Shown: piece after piece, positions 1 to 8,166 of the stretch
Layout of the letters: each line of letters starts with the position of its first letter
Position numbering within the stretch: position 1 is the first letter of the stretch
NCBI GenBank assembly: GCA_947627425.1
Contig: CANQVZ010000014.1
Location: 1-46,233 of the forward strand
DNA from: an uncultured Clostridia bacterium
GTDB taxonomy: Bacteria > Bacillota > Clostridia > Lachnospirales > CAG-274
Length of the DNA stretch: 46,233 nt
Reading direction: 5' to 3'
Position numbers and translations under genes: made by a program
Notes under the pieces: generated by a model
Database searches by the model: none
The model's input: only the letters and a program-made list of their open reading frames with translations
Told to the model about the DNA's origin: nothing

Positions 1-127
1 CGCAAAAGCAAGGCTACGCCTTGGCGAATAAGTCTTTTCGCTGCAATGAGGGAGGGGGACCTTTGCGCCGAAAGAAGTCGGTCAGTCCCTTAGGACTGAC
101 TTTGCCGAAGGCAAAGCGCTGATACGA
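1..127. repeat. Two three-hairpin B/G modules, downstream of rfbC
   Basis: Bases 1-48 are the right part of a B module, cut by the window edge. They match the reverse complement of about 32325-32371. Bases 60-125 form a second module in the opposite orientation. Read on the minus strand it has stem 1 CTTTGCC/GGCAAAG, stem 2 TCAGTCC/GGACTGA and stem 3 CCGA/TCGG. The stem sequences differ from every other copy in the window but pair perfectly. No protein gene is seen here. The segment lies just after the rfbC stop codon and could also end that transcript. Confidence 0.7.
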
Positions 128-147
128 AGGCGGTGGAAGGAGTATAA

Positions 148-756
148 CTAAAAGCTGAACGCTTCCTTTATTCCCTTCCATTTTTGGTCCTTATCGCTTA
201 AATTGAGCGGCGTGCCGTCCGCAAGCGTATAACCCTGCGAAGAGGCGGAGCCGCCGTATTCGCCCTTTATACCCGCCAATGACCAATCTATGCCTATATC
301 GGGATCGTTCCAGGCTATGCCTCCCTCGTCGTTGGGATGGTAGAAGTCCGTGCATTTGTAGCAGAACTCCGCCGTGTCCGTGAGCACCGCAAAGCCATGG
401 GCAAAGCCCTCGGGAATGTAAAACTGCTTTTTGTTCTCCTCCGAAAGCTCCACGCCGAACCATTTGCCGTAGGTGGGGCTATTTTTCCTCAGATCCACAG
501 CCACATCAAACACAGCGCCCCGCACAACTCTCACAAGCTTGCCCTGCGGGTATTGCTTCTGATAGTGAAGACCTCTGAGCACACCCTTTGACGAACAGGA
601 TTGATTGTCCTGAACGAAGTCCAGATCCAGTCCCGCCTCCTCAAGGTCTCTCTTGTTGTAGGTCTCCATGAAATAGCCTCTGCTGTCGCCGTGTACGGCA
701 GGCGTTATAACATATAACCCCTCTATGGGGCATTTTTCGACCTTTATCTGTCCCAT
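148..756 (-). CDS. rfbC: dTDP-4-dehydrorhamnose 3,5-epimerase
   Basis: This 202-residue protein is the RmlC cupin that epimerises C3 and C5 of dTDP-4-keto-6-deoxyglucose, the third step of dTDP-L-rhamnose synthesis in the cytosol. RGLHYQ (His64) and DVAVDLRKNSPTYG (Asp88) carry the expected catalytic His and Asp region, followed by the family's IPEGFAHGF segment. Length is slightly above the usual 180-190 because of a longer C-terminus. The start ATG follows a GGAG six bases upstream that overlaps the end of rfbD, and only one base separates the two genes, so translational coupling is likely. It is the last gene of the rfbA-B-D-C operon. Confidence 0.96.
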   Translation of the reverse strand: MGQIKVEKCPIEGLYVITPAVHGDSRGYFMETYNKRDLEEAGLDLDFVQDNQSCSSKGVLRGLHYQKQYPQGKLVRVVRGAVFDVAVDLRKNSPTYGKWFGVELSEENKKQFYIPEGFAHGFAVLTDTAEFCYKCTDFYHPNDEGGIAWNDPDIGIDWSLAGIKGEYGGSASSQGYTLADGTPLNLSDKDQKWKGIKEAFSF

Positions 757-757
757 A

Positions 758-1624
758 TCATTCTCCTTTTTTTAATTCTTCAAGGTATCTTCCGAGCGCG
801 TCGCGCCAATCGGGGAGAGGCGCAAAGCCCATTTTAACAAACTTGGACTTGTCAAGCCTGCTGTTGAAGGGGCGTTTTGCCTTCGAGATACCGTATTCCT
901 CCGTGGTTACGGGTATGACCCTTGTTTTTTTGCCCGCCTGTCTGAAAATTTCGCAGGCAAAGTCATACCATGATATATAACCGCCCTCGTTTGTGGCGTG
1001 ATAATATCCATATTTGTCTGTTTCTATCATATCGACAATAAGTCTTGCCAGATCATAGGTATATGTCGGCGTGCCTATCTGGTCGTTTACAACTCTTATT
1101 TCGTCATATTTATCGCTCAAGCGGAGCATTGTCTTTATGAAATTACCTCCGTTCAAGCCGAATACCCAGGCTATACGCACAATAAAGAATTTGTCGAGCG
1201 CATCTCTCACGGCAAGCTCGCCTCCGAGCTTTGTTTCGCCGTACACATTGAGCGGAGCATAGTCCCTGCAATCGGGCTGCCACGGCTCTGTGCCTTCGCC
1301 GTCAAACACATAGTCCGTGCTTATATACATGAGCTTTATGTCAAGCTCTGCGCAGACACCCGCAATATTTCTTGTGCCGTCAATATTGACCGCCCTCACC
1401 TTGGGTATGTTTTCGGCATCCTCGGCTGCGTCAACGGCAGTCCAGGCGGCGCAGTGTATAACGGCGTCGGGCTTTTCGGCGCTTATGACGCGCCTTACGG
1501 CGTCGGCGTCCGTTATGTCCATTTCGTCAATGTCCACGCCAACGGCAATATGACCTCTTTTTTCAAGCTCATTTACGGCGTCGTGTCCCAGCTGACCCTT
1601 TACGCCCGTGACTAAAACCTTCAT
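758..1624 (-). CDS. rfbD: dTDP-4-dehydrorhamnose reductase
   Basis: A 288-residue extended short-chain dehydrogenase (RmlD) that reduces dTDP-4-keto-L-rhamnose to dTDP-L-rhamnose with NAD(P)H. The N-terminal nucleotide-binding motif GVKGQLG lies at residues 7-13 and the catalytic YGETK at Tyr128/Lys132. The length is normal. It sits directly before rfbC but is separated from rfbB by about 280 bases holding an A/B repeat, so the four-gene operon is physically interrupted. A GGAGG lies about 12 bases before the ATG, a long spacing. Identification is firm. Whether it is transcribed through the repeat from the rfbA promoter is inference. Confidence 0.96.
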   Translation of the reverse strand: MKVLVTGVKGQLGHDAVNELEKRGHIAVGVDIDEMDITDADAVRRVISAEKPDAVIHCAAWTAVDAAEDAENIPKVRAVNIDGTRNIAGVCAELDIKLMYISTDYVFDGEGTEPWQPDCRDYAPLNVYGETKLGGELAVRDALDKFFIVRIAWVFGLNGGNFIKTMLRLSDKYDEIRVVNDQIGTPTYTYDLARLIVDMIETDKYGYYHATNEGGYISWYDFACEIFRQAGKKTRVIPVTTEEYGISKAKRPFNSRLDKSKFVKMGFAPLPDWRDALGRYLEELKKGE

Positions 1625-1698
1625 ATTAATGTTAATCCTCCGGATAACTCCTTATGGTTGATGTTTTTCATTTTGGGGACAGTCCGCATATTCTGTCC

Positions 1699-1878
1699 CC
1701 CCCTCAGTCGCTTCGCGACAGCTCCCCCAAAGGGGGCGCCGAGAATTTGTGGCTAACCGCTGCCTCTTGGCTCCCCCATTGCACCGCAAAGATAGATGCG
1801 GACGCACGAAGTGCGGCTTTCGGCGAAGCCGAAAGTGCTGAGCGGGAGAGCTGGCAGGCGTTAGCCTGACTGAGGGGG
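1699..1878. repeat. A element with nested B module, between rfbB and rfbD
   Basis: Left end CCCCCTCAGTC, right end GACTGAGGGGG. The terminal hairpins are GTCGCTTCGCGAC on the left and CAGGCGTTAGCCTG on the right. A B module (about 1779-1843, reverse orientation) sits between an inner CTCCCC and a degenerate inner GGGAGAG. The whole unit occupies an intra-operon gap. A short ORF can be read through it but its codons match other repeat copies in several frames, so I do not call a gene. Confidence 0.85.
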
Positions 1879-1901
1879 CTTATGCCTCTCATAACAACCT
1901 T

Positions 1902-2921
1902 TTACCTTTCCCCATACATCTTTTCATAATAATCCTTATACTCCCCCGAAATGATGGTCTCCCACCATTTTTTATTTTCGAGGTACCACCTTATGGTCTT
2001 CTTTATGCCGTCCTCAAACCTGGTTTCGGGCAGCCAGCCAAGCTCATTGTGTATCTTTGTGGGGTCTATGGCGTAGCGCATATCGTGACCCTTTCTGTCC
2101 GTAACAAATGTGATGAGGCTTTCGGGCTTGCCAAGCTCCCTGCATATGAGCCTTACAATATCTATATTTCTCTTTTCGTTGTGTCCGCCAATGTTGTAGA
2201 CCTCTCCGACTCTGCCCTTGTGTATGATGAGGTCTATTGCCTTACAATGGTCCTCCACATAGAGCCAGTCGCGCACATTTTCGCCCTTGCCGTATACGGG
2301 GAGGGGCTTATCGTTAAGCGCATTCGCTATCATGAGCGGAATGAGCTTTTCGGGGAAATGATATGGTCCATAATTGTTTGAGCAGCGCGATATACTCACG
2401 GGCAAGCCGTATGTCCTGTGATAAGCAAGCACAAGCAGGTCTGCCGATGCCTTTGACGCGCTGTAGGGGCTTGAGGTGTGTATGGGCGTTTCCTCCGTGA
2501 AGAAAAGATCCGGTCTGTCAAGGGGAAGATCGCCGTAGACCTCGTCCGTAGACACCTGATGATAGCGTGTGATGCCGTATTTTCTGCAAGCGTCCATCAT
2601 CACCTGAGTGCCCATAATGTTTGTTTCCAGAAAAACGGAGGGATCCTCAATGGAGCGGTCAACATGGCTCTCCGCCGCAAAATTGACCACCATATCGGGC
2701 TTTTCCTCCTCAAAGAGCTTATATACAGCCTCTCTGTCCCTTATATCCGCCTTTACGAATCTGAAATTATCATTGTCCATAACAGGCTCCAGCGTGGAAA
2801 GATTGCCCGCATATGTGAGGGCATCGAGGCAAATTATTCTGTAGTCCTTGTATTTATCGAGCATATAGAACACAAAATTGCTGCCTATAAAGCCCGCTCC
2901 GCCTGTAACTATAACAGTCAT
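1902..2921 (-). CDS. rfbB: dTDP-glucose 4,6-dehydratase
   Basis: A 339-residue RmlB enzyme that converts dTDP-glucose to dTDP-4-keto-6-deoxyglucose using bound NAD+. The Rossmann motif TGGAGFIGS is at residues 6-14, the TDE active-site triad at 125-127 and YSASK at Tyr153/Lys157, all as expected. The length matches the family. An AAAGGAG lies eight bases before the ATG. It follows rfbA by 13 bases, so the two are co-transcribed. The 3' side opens onto the repeat-filled gap before rfbD. Confidence 0.97.
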   Translation of the reverse strand: MTVIVTGGAGFIGSNFVFYMLDKYKDYRIICLDALTYAGNLSTLEPVMDNDNFRFVKADIRDREAVYKLFEEEKPDMVVNFAAESHVDRSIEDPSVFLETNIMGTQVMMDACRKYGITRYHQVSTDEVYGDLPLDRPDLFFTEETPIHTSSPYSASKASADLLVLAYHRTYGLPVSISRCSNNYGPYHFPEKLIPLMIANALNDKPLPVYGKGENVRDWLYVEDHCKAIDLIIHKGRVGEVYNIGGHNEKRNIDIVRLICRELGKPESLITFVTDRKGHDMRYAIDPTKIHNELGWLPETRFEDGIKKTIRWYLENKKWWETIISGEYKDYYEKMYGER

Positions 2922-2934
2922 TTTTATTTCTCCT

Positions 2935-3813
2935 TTAGTATCTGTACTTGTTTTCGGCAGCCCTCATAAGGTGCCTGCCGTAAGCCGATTTGCCGTAAAG
3001 CTCGGCGCAATGCATGAGCTGTTCGCGCGTTATCCAGCCGTTTCTGTAGGCTATCTCCTCAACGGAGGATATCATGATCCCCTGGCGTTCCTCTATCACC
3101 TTCACAAACTCCGCGGCGTCGTTCAGCGCGTCTACGGTGCCCGTGTCGAGCCATGCAAAGCCTCTGCCCAGAGTGATGACCTCCAGCTCGCCGTCGTCGA
3201 GATACATTTTGTTCAGGTCCGTTATTTCAAGCTCGCCTCTTGCGGAGGGCTTGACCATTTTTGCCCTCTCCACAACGCTCCTGTCGTAGAAATAAAGTCC
3301 CGTAACGGCATAATTGGACTTGGGGTTTTGGGGCTTTTCCTCTATGGAAACCGCCTTGCCCTCGCTGTCAAACTCCACTATGCCGAAGCGCTCGGGATCG
3401 TCCACATAGTAGCCGAAGACGGTAGCGCCCTTTTCCTTCTGTGCGGCTGCCTTAAGGAGCTTGCCAAAGCCGTTGCCGTAGAAAATATTGTCGCCCAGCA
3501 CCATTGCACAGCTGTCGTCGCCTATGAAATCCTCGCCTATAAGGAAGGCTTGCGCAAGTCCGTCGGGGCTTGGCTGTACCTTGTAGCTCAGGTTTATGCC
3601 CATTTCGGAGCCGTCGCCCAAAAGCCTTTCAAAGTTGGGCAGATCCACGGGAGTGGAAATGATGAGTATATCCCTTATGCCCGCAAGCATAAGAGTTGAG
3701 AGCGGATAAAAGATCATGGGCTTGTCGTAAACGGGCAAAAGCTGCTTGCTCGTCACCTTTGTGAGGGGATAGAGCCTTGTGCCCGAACCGCCCGCAAGTA
3801 TAATTCCCTTCAT
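2935..3813 (-). CDS. rfbA: Glucose-1-phosphate thymidylyltransferase
   Basis: A 292-residue nucleotidyltransferase (RmlA) that makes dTDP-glucose from dTTP and glucose-1-phosphate, the committed step to dTDP-rhamnose. The signature [11 protein letters not shown] is at residues 8-18, followed by [18 protein letters not shown]. Length and order of motifs are typical. GGAG lies seven bases before the ATG. It is the first gene of the rfb operon on the minus strand. A TATAAT lies about 75 bases upstream (3887-3892, minus strand) but I see no good -35 partner, so the promoter is only tentative. Confidence 0.97.
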   Translation of the reverse strand: MKGIILAGGSGTRLYPLTKVTSKQLLPVYDKPMIFYPLSTLMLAGIRDILIISTPVDLPNFERLLGDGSEMGINLSYKVQPSPDGLAQAFLIGEDFIGDDSCAMVLGDNIFYGNGFGKLLKAAAQKEKGATVFGYYVDDPERFGIVEFDSEGKAVSIEEKPQNPKSNYAVTGLYFYDRSVVERAKMVKPSARGELEITDLNKMYLDDGELEVITLGRGFAWLDTGTVDALNDAAEFVKVIEERQGIMISSVEEIAYRNGWITREQLMHCAELYGKSAYGRHLMRAAENKYRY

Positions 3814-3986
3814 TGCGGTCTCCTTTCGGCTGTATTTTGTCTATAGTTAAAACATACTTTTCCATTTAATCATACAATACCTTCCTATTATAACACATTT
3901 TATATAAAAGTAAAATACATTTTTGTGTTTTAAGTAAATATTTTGTAAATTAGCATTGTAAAAGAGAGGGGAGGTGGGGTATTTAG

Positions 3987-4345
3987 CCCCCTCAGTCACT
4001 TCGTGACAGCTCCCCCATTCAGCACTTTCGGCTTCGCCGAAAGCCGACCTGCGGTCGTCCGCATAATTCTTTGCGGTGCAATGGGGGAGCCGAGAATTTG
4101 AGGCTAACCCTTGCCTCTCGGCTCCCCTTTTGGGGGAGCTGTCAACTCGCAGAGTTGACTGAGGGGGGAAAGAAAGCAAGGATAGTTGCTTAGCTTACCG
4201 TTTTACCAAAAATCAAAAGCCCGTCATTATCATTCCGTAAACGAGCCTTTCATCAGCGAGTGGCGGAATCGATAAGACGGGCGGGGGTACACTGCTTACA
4301 ACATTCCGGCAGGGCGGGAGAATATCGCCCTGCAATATTCATCAT
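3987..4345. repeat. A element with nested B, followed by F element (empty site)
   Basis: A element at 3987-4167 with a B module at 4016-4083. Its right terminal hairpin is the GTCAACTC/GAGTTGAC type. It runs directly into an F element (about 4168-4340) that contains CCCGTCATTATCATTCCG, CGGAATCGATAAGACGGGC and the hairpin GCAGGGCG/CGCCCTGC. The same A-F junction, about 90 bp long and almost identical, recurs at 7780-7929. There the F element carries a B module that is absent here at 4250/4251. Confidence 0.85.
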
Positions 4346-4475
4346 CGGGACAGTCCCGCAGCATATATATTTTTTTGCAAAATTATCCTTGTTCATCACC
4401 GTTCATGACAGCAAGCTGTTCATTTTCGGGACAGTCCCGGTTTACAACAGGCGGCTATATCACTGCAAATTTTTT
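4346..4475. repeat. Two copies of the palindrome CGGGACAGTCCCG
   Basis: The 13-base palindrome CGGGACAGTCCCG occurs at 4346-4358 and 4427-4439. Related forms lie at 8122-8132, 38087-38097 and, imperfectly, 46156-46166. The surrounding 130 bases show no convincing gene. The sites flank repeat blocks rather than a consistent promoter position, so a repeat fragment is likelier than an operator. Confidence 0.5.
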
Positions 4476-4478
4476 CAC

Positions 4479-4507
4479 AAAAAAAAAGAGAGTTTTACTC
4501 TCTTTTC
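4479..4507 (-). terminator. Intrinsic terminator after the hairpin array
   Basis: On the minus strand AAAAGAGAG and CTCTCTTTT form a nine-pair stem around TAAAA, followed by a run of T. It lies about 260 bases beyond the proC stop and would end any transcript running through the hairpin array at 4594-4770. Confidence 0.75.
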
Positions 4508-4593
4508 AGACTGTCGAAAAAGTACAATTTAACATAAAAAACGAAAAATTATATGATTTGCACAATCAAAAAAGCGTCGCAGACTAAAATCCG

Positions 4594-4770
4594 CAGGAGG
4601 AATTCACTTCCTCCGAGGACAGGAACTTTTCTGTAATTTTGGTGATTTATTCACCAAAATTCAGAAAACACGGCTGGTTCCTACATTAGCCTAACTGAAA
4701 GAAATGCAAGCATTTCTTTCAAGCGTGTCGATTTTATCGACACGCTCAAAAGAGAGTTTTCCTCTCTTTT
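4594..4770 (-). ncRNA. Array of five hairpins downstream of proC, possible structured RNA
   Basis: Five stems follow one another: GGAGGAA/TTCCTCC near 4596-4614; a long interrupted hairpin 4621-4682 (AGGAAC/GTTCCT, TTTTCTG/CAGAAAA, TTTTGGTGA/TCACCAAAA); GAAAGAAATG/CATTTCTTTC at 4697-4720; GCGTGTCGAT/ATCGACACGC at 4723-4745; and AAAAGAGAG/CTCTCTTTT at 4748-4770, which overlaps the proC stop. It could be the structured 3' end of the nadC-nadA-proC transcript or an independent RNA. I see no clear promoter for it and do not recognise the family. Confidence 0.5.
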
Positions 4771-5561
4771 TATTCCTCCTCACCGGAGAGCGACCTATCC
4801 TTTTTGACTATGTTTTCGACAGCCTTCACTATGCCCGGAGTGAATTTATACTCCTCAAGGGTGCAAAGTCCCTCTATGGTAGTGCCGCCGGGGGAACATA
4901 CCTTGTCCACAAGGCTCTGGGGGTGCTCCTTGCTCTGTTCAAGCATGGCTGCGCTGCCCTTTACGGCAGCTGCCGCTATTTCAAGCGCAATCTCCTTTTT
5001 CATACCCATTTTCTGAGCGCCCCTTGCAAGAGCGTCTATAAATGTGTAGACATAGGCGGGAGCGCAGCCCGCAATGGCTGAAAACACAGGGAAAAGCTCC
5101 TCGCTGACCTCCACAACGCTGCCGAAGCACGAAAGTATCTTCTTGACCTCCTCGTACTCCCTGTCGGTGACATACATATTCCTGCAAATAGCCGTAACGG
5201 ACATACCCACGGATGCGTTGACATTGGGCATTATCCTGACCAGCTTCACATCAAAGCAGAGCTTGTGCTTTATGCTCTTCATGCTCAATCCCGCAGCCAT
5301 CGACACCAGCACGCTCCTGTTGCAGAGAAGGTCGTCCCTTATCTCAAAGAGCACATCTCCGCACACATTGGGCTTTACGGCAAGAAAGGTCACATCCTTC
5401 ACTGCGGCGCAGTTTTCGTCACAGGGCATTATGCCCTTCATTTTTTTAAGCTCCTCAATATTCCTGCGTGATACATAAACATCATATTTTTTCTTAATAA
5501 CGTTTATAAGGGCGCCTCCCATATTTCCTGCGCCTATAAATCCTACCTCGGGTTTTACCAT
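4770..5561 (-). CDS. proC: Pyrroline-5-carboxylate reductase
   Basis: A 263-residue NAD(P)H-dependent reductase that makes proline from 1-pyrroline-5-carboxylate. The N-terminal GFIGAGNMGG (residues 7-16) is the dinucleotide-binding motif. The C-terminal half has the family's conserved SPGGTTIEGL stretch. Length is normal. The ATG follows an AAGGAGG. It starts 17 bases after nadA and shares its direction, so it is probably the third gene of a nadC-nadA-proC operon. Proline synthesis beside NAD synthesis has no obvious pathway logic. The grouping may be coincidental. Hairpins begin at the stop codon. Confidence 0.95.
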   Translation of the reverse strand: MVKPEVGFIGAGNMGGALINVIKKKYDVYVSRRNIEELKKMKGIMPCDENCAAVKDVTFLAVKPNVCGDVLFEIRDDLLCNRSVLVSMAAGLSMKSIKHKLCFDVKLVRIMPNVNASVGMSVTAICRNMYVTDREYEEVKKILSCFGSVVEVSEELFPVFSAIAGCAPAYVYTFIDALARGAQKMGMKKEIALEIAAAAVKGSAAMLEQSKEHPQSLVDKVCSPGGTTIEGLCTLEEYKFTPGIVKAVENIVKKDRSLSGEEE

Positions 5562-5578
5562 TTTGTTTTCCTCCTTTT

Positions 5579-6616
5579 TCAGCTTAATGAAAGCATTTTA
5601 TCAAGCGCCTTTACGGCGTTTTTTGCTGTATTGTCGTCTACGGTCACAAGTCTTGAATGATCGCCTGCAAGTATTTGTTCAAGCGTATCACAGAGATTTT
5701 CCGTATTAGTCTTGCTCATGTTGGTGCATACGCTCGCGGTGTCAAGTATTTTTATGTCCTTGTCGGGACAAAGCGCCTTTAGCCTGTTTACAAGGTTAAA
5801 CTCCGTGCCGACTATCCATCTTGAGCCCGGCGCGCCGTTTTTAACGGCATTTATGAGATATTCCGTAGAACCGCTGCCATCGCAAAGCTCGACTGTTTCC
5901 AAGGGACATTCGGGATGTACGACTATTTTTGCCTCGGGGTCCGCCTGCCTTGCCTTATTCACGATATCGGGCGTTATCCTGTGGTGCACATGACAAAAGC
6001 CGTCCCAGAGTATCATTCTTACATCCTCCGGCGCGCAGCCGTATATTAGCCGTCCTTCCTTTCTGTCATAGAGCGCCGTGTGCTCCCTTTTCACGCCCAG
6101 AGAAAGCGCCGTGTTCCTGCCCAAATTTTGGTCGGGAAGGAAGAACACCCTGTCGCCGTTTTCAAGTCCCCACTTCACAACGCTTTGAGCGTTGCCCGAT
6201 GTGACTACCGTTCCTCCGTGTTCTCCGCAGAACGCCTTTACCTCCGCCTTTGAATTGACATATGTTATGGGTATCACATTCCCGCCAAGCTCCGAGGCTA
6301 TGATATCCCACGCCTTTTCCGAGCCTTCTCTGTCCGCCATGTCAGCCATAGGACAGCCCGCATCCACAGCGGGAAGGAACACCCTTTGATACTCCTCGGA
6401 GAGTATATCCGCCGTCTCCGCCATGAAATGCACTCCACAGAAAACTATGTACTTGGCTTTCTTGTTTTGCTGCGCGATCTGCGCAAGCTTAAGACTGTCG
6501 CCCACGGCGTCCGCAAGAGCGACTATCTCGTCGCGCTGATAGTGATGCGCCAATATGAGTAGGTCGCTTCCCAGCTTGCTTTTTATTTCCTTTATCCTGC
6601 TTATATCATCTCTCAT
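5579..6616 (-). CDS. nadA: Quinolinate synthase A
   Basis: A 345-residue 4Fe-4S enzyme that condenses iminoaspartate with dihydroxyacetone phosphate to quinolinate, the precursor of NAD. FCGVHFMAETADIL (Cys60), HPEC and the C-terminal CTNMSKT supply the three cluster cysteines expected of the long NadA class. The start codon overlaps the nadC stop by four bases (ATGA), which implies coupled translation. No L-aspartate oxidase (nadB) is in the window, so the iminoaspartate source is unknown here. Confidence 0.96.
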   Translation of the reverse strand: MRDDISRIKEIKSKLGSDLLILAHHYQRDEIVALADAVGDSLKLAQIAQQNKKAKYIVFCGVHFMAETADILSEEYQRVFLPAVDAGCPMADMADREGSEKAWDIIASELGGNVIPITYVNSKAEVKAFCGEHGGTVVTSGNAQSVVKWGLENGDRVFFLPDQNLGRNTALSLGVKREHTALYDRKEGRLIYGCAPEDVRMILWDGFCHVHHRITPDIVNKARQADPEAKIVVHPECPLETVELCDGSGSTEYLINAVKNGAPGSRWIVGTEFNLVNRLKALCPDKDIKILDTASVCTNMSKTNTENLCDTLEQILAGDHSRLVTVDDNTAKNAVKALDKMLSLS

Positions 6617-7455
6617 GCCTTTATAGCCTCCTCGCTCAAAAAGCTTATGTCAAGCGGCTTTGCGCTGTTTGTGACAGAGCCTGTGGATATGATGTCCACT
6701 CCGCAGCCCTTGAAGGTGTGTATGTTTTCAAGGCTTATGCCTCCCGAAGCCTCCGTTATGATATGCTTCGGCACGAGCTTTACAAGCTCCCTTATTTCAT
6801 CGGGCGTCCTGTTGTCAAACATTATGATGTCCGCGCCCGCTTTGACAGCCTCTGCGACCTGTTCCCTTGTTTCGGTCTCCACCTCTATCTTGACGGTGTG
6901 TCCGAGCTTTTTTCTCACGCTTTCAACCGTCCTTGATATGCCTCCGCCAAAGGCTATGTGGTTGTCCTTGAGCATAACGCCGTCATAGAGCCCCATTCTG
7001 TGGTTAAAGCAGCCGCCCGCGGTGACGGCATATTTTTCAAAGAGCCTGAGTCCGGGGTGCGTCTTTCTGGTGTCCGTTATCTTTATAGAGAGGTCGTCCA
7101 GAGCCGTGACAAGAGCATGGGCGCTTGTGGCTATGCCGCTCATAAGCTGCATAAGGTTCAATATGAGCCTTTCTCCGCTTAAGAGCGTCTTTATATCGCC
7201 CTCCGCCTCGGCTATTCTTTCGCCCTTTTTTACGGCGCTGCCCTCGTCCTTTAAAAGCCTTACTTCATGATCTCCGCCCAAAAGGGAATACACGGCGTCT
7301 ATTACAAACGTACCGCACACTATTCCGTCCTCTTTGGCAATAAAAGCGCCCTTGCCGCGCGCGCCGCCGAATATAAGCTCCGCCGAAAGATCGCCCGTGC
7401 CTATGTCCTCGTTAAGAAATTCCTTTATTTTTTCCTTTGCAAGCAATGTGTTCAT
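6613..7455 (-). CDS. nadC: Nicotinate-nucleotide pyrophosphorylase (carboxylating)
   Basis: A 280-residue quinolinate phosphoribosyltransferase that converts quinolinate and PRPP to nicotinate mononucleotide. The stretch TRKTHPGLRLFEKYAV followed by GGCFNHRMGLYDGVMLKDNH is the family signature, and GGISLENI near the C-terminus closes the barrel. An in-frame start 63 bases further upstream exists. I prefer ATG 7455 because AGGAGAG lies just ahead of it and a promoter covers the upstream codons. It is the first gene of the nadC-nadA-proC unit. Confidence 0.95.
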   Translation of the reverse strand: MNTLLAKEKIKEFLNEDIGTGDLSAELIFGGARGKGAFIAKEDGIVCGTFVIDAVYSLLGGDHEVRLLKDEGSAVKKGERIAEAEGDIKTLLSGERLILNLMQLMSGIATSAHALVTALDDLSIKITDTRKTHPGLRLFEKYAVTAGGCFNHRMGLYDGVMLKDNHIAFGGGISRTVESVRKKLGHTVKIEVETETREQVAEAVKAGADIIMFDNRTPDEIRELVKLVPKHIITEASGGISLENIHTFKGCGVDIISTGSVTNSAKPLDISFLSEEAIKA

Positions 7456-7489
7456 ATGATCTCTCCTCGTGAAAAAGTGTATATGTACT

Positions 7490-7518
7490 ATTTTAAGTTT
7501 TTTTTGTGCAAATGTCAA
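7490..7518 (-). promoter_or_regulatory. SigA-type promoter of nadC-nadA-proC
   Basis: On the minus strand TTGACA (7518-7513) and TAAAAT (7495-7490) are separated by 17 bases. Transcription would start near 7483, about 28 bases before the nadC ATG. It overlaps the longer alternative nadC reading frame, which argues against that start. Confidence 0.75.
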
Positions 7519-7562
7519 TCAAAATAGTAATATGACGGGAAAGCAGGTCGCCAAAAAAATAG

Positions 7563-8100
7563 CCCCCTCAGTCGCCCTTCGGGTATCAGAACTTTCCCTT
7601 CGGGAAAGCGATGCCTAACGGCATCGTCAGCACTTTCGGCATTGCCGAAAGACGACATTCTGTCGTCCGATTAATCTTTCGGTGCAATTCGGATTAATCT
7701 TTCCGATTCAAATGCCAGCTCCCCCTATCCCCCCTCAGTCACTTCGTGACAGCTCCCCCAATGGTGGAGCCGAGAATTTGAGGCTAACCGTTATCTCTCG
7801 GCTCCCCTGAGGGGGAGCTGGCAACTCGCAGAGTTGACTGAGGGGGGAAAGAAAGCAAGGATAGTTGCTTAGCTTACCGTTTTACCAAAAATCAAAAGCC
7901 CGTCATTATCATTCCGTAAACGAGCCTTTATTGCACAGAAAGATTTATCTGACAGCCGAAGGCTGGCTTTCAGCGAAGCTGAAAGTGCTGATATCAGCGA
8001 GTGGCGGAATCGATAAGACGGGCGGAAATACACTCCTTCAAACATTTCAGCAGGGCGGGAAAATATCGCCCTGCAAACGGGCGTGCAATGCACGCCCCTA
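7563..8100. repeat. Composite block: truncated A with G and B, second A, F with B, E
   Basis: This 540-base gap between nadC and the YtaF-like gene is filled with repeats. A truncated A starts at 7563 and holds a G module (7586-7714) that is itself split by a B module at about 7638-7690. A complete A follows at 7730-7846, then an F element (7847-8076) with a B module at 7930-7992, then the palindrome E (GGGCGTGCAATGCACGCCC, 8078-8096). Palindrome GGGACAGTCCC lies at 8122-8132. No protein gene is credible. Confidence 0.85.
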
Positions 8101-8166
8101 CAAGCAATGGCAGCGGTTCTTGGGACAGTCCCGGGCTGCGGCAGGGCGGTCACATCGCCCTGCGTC

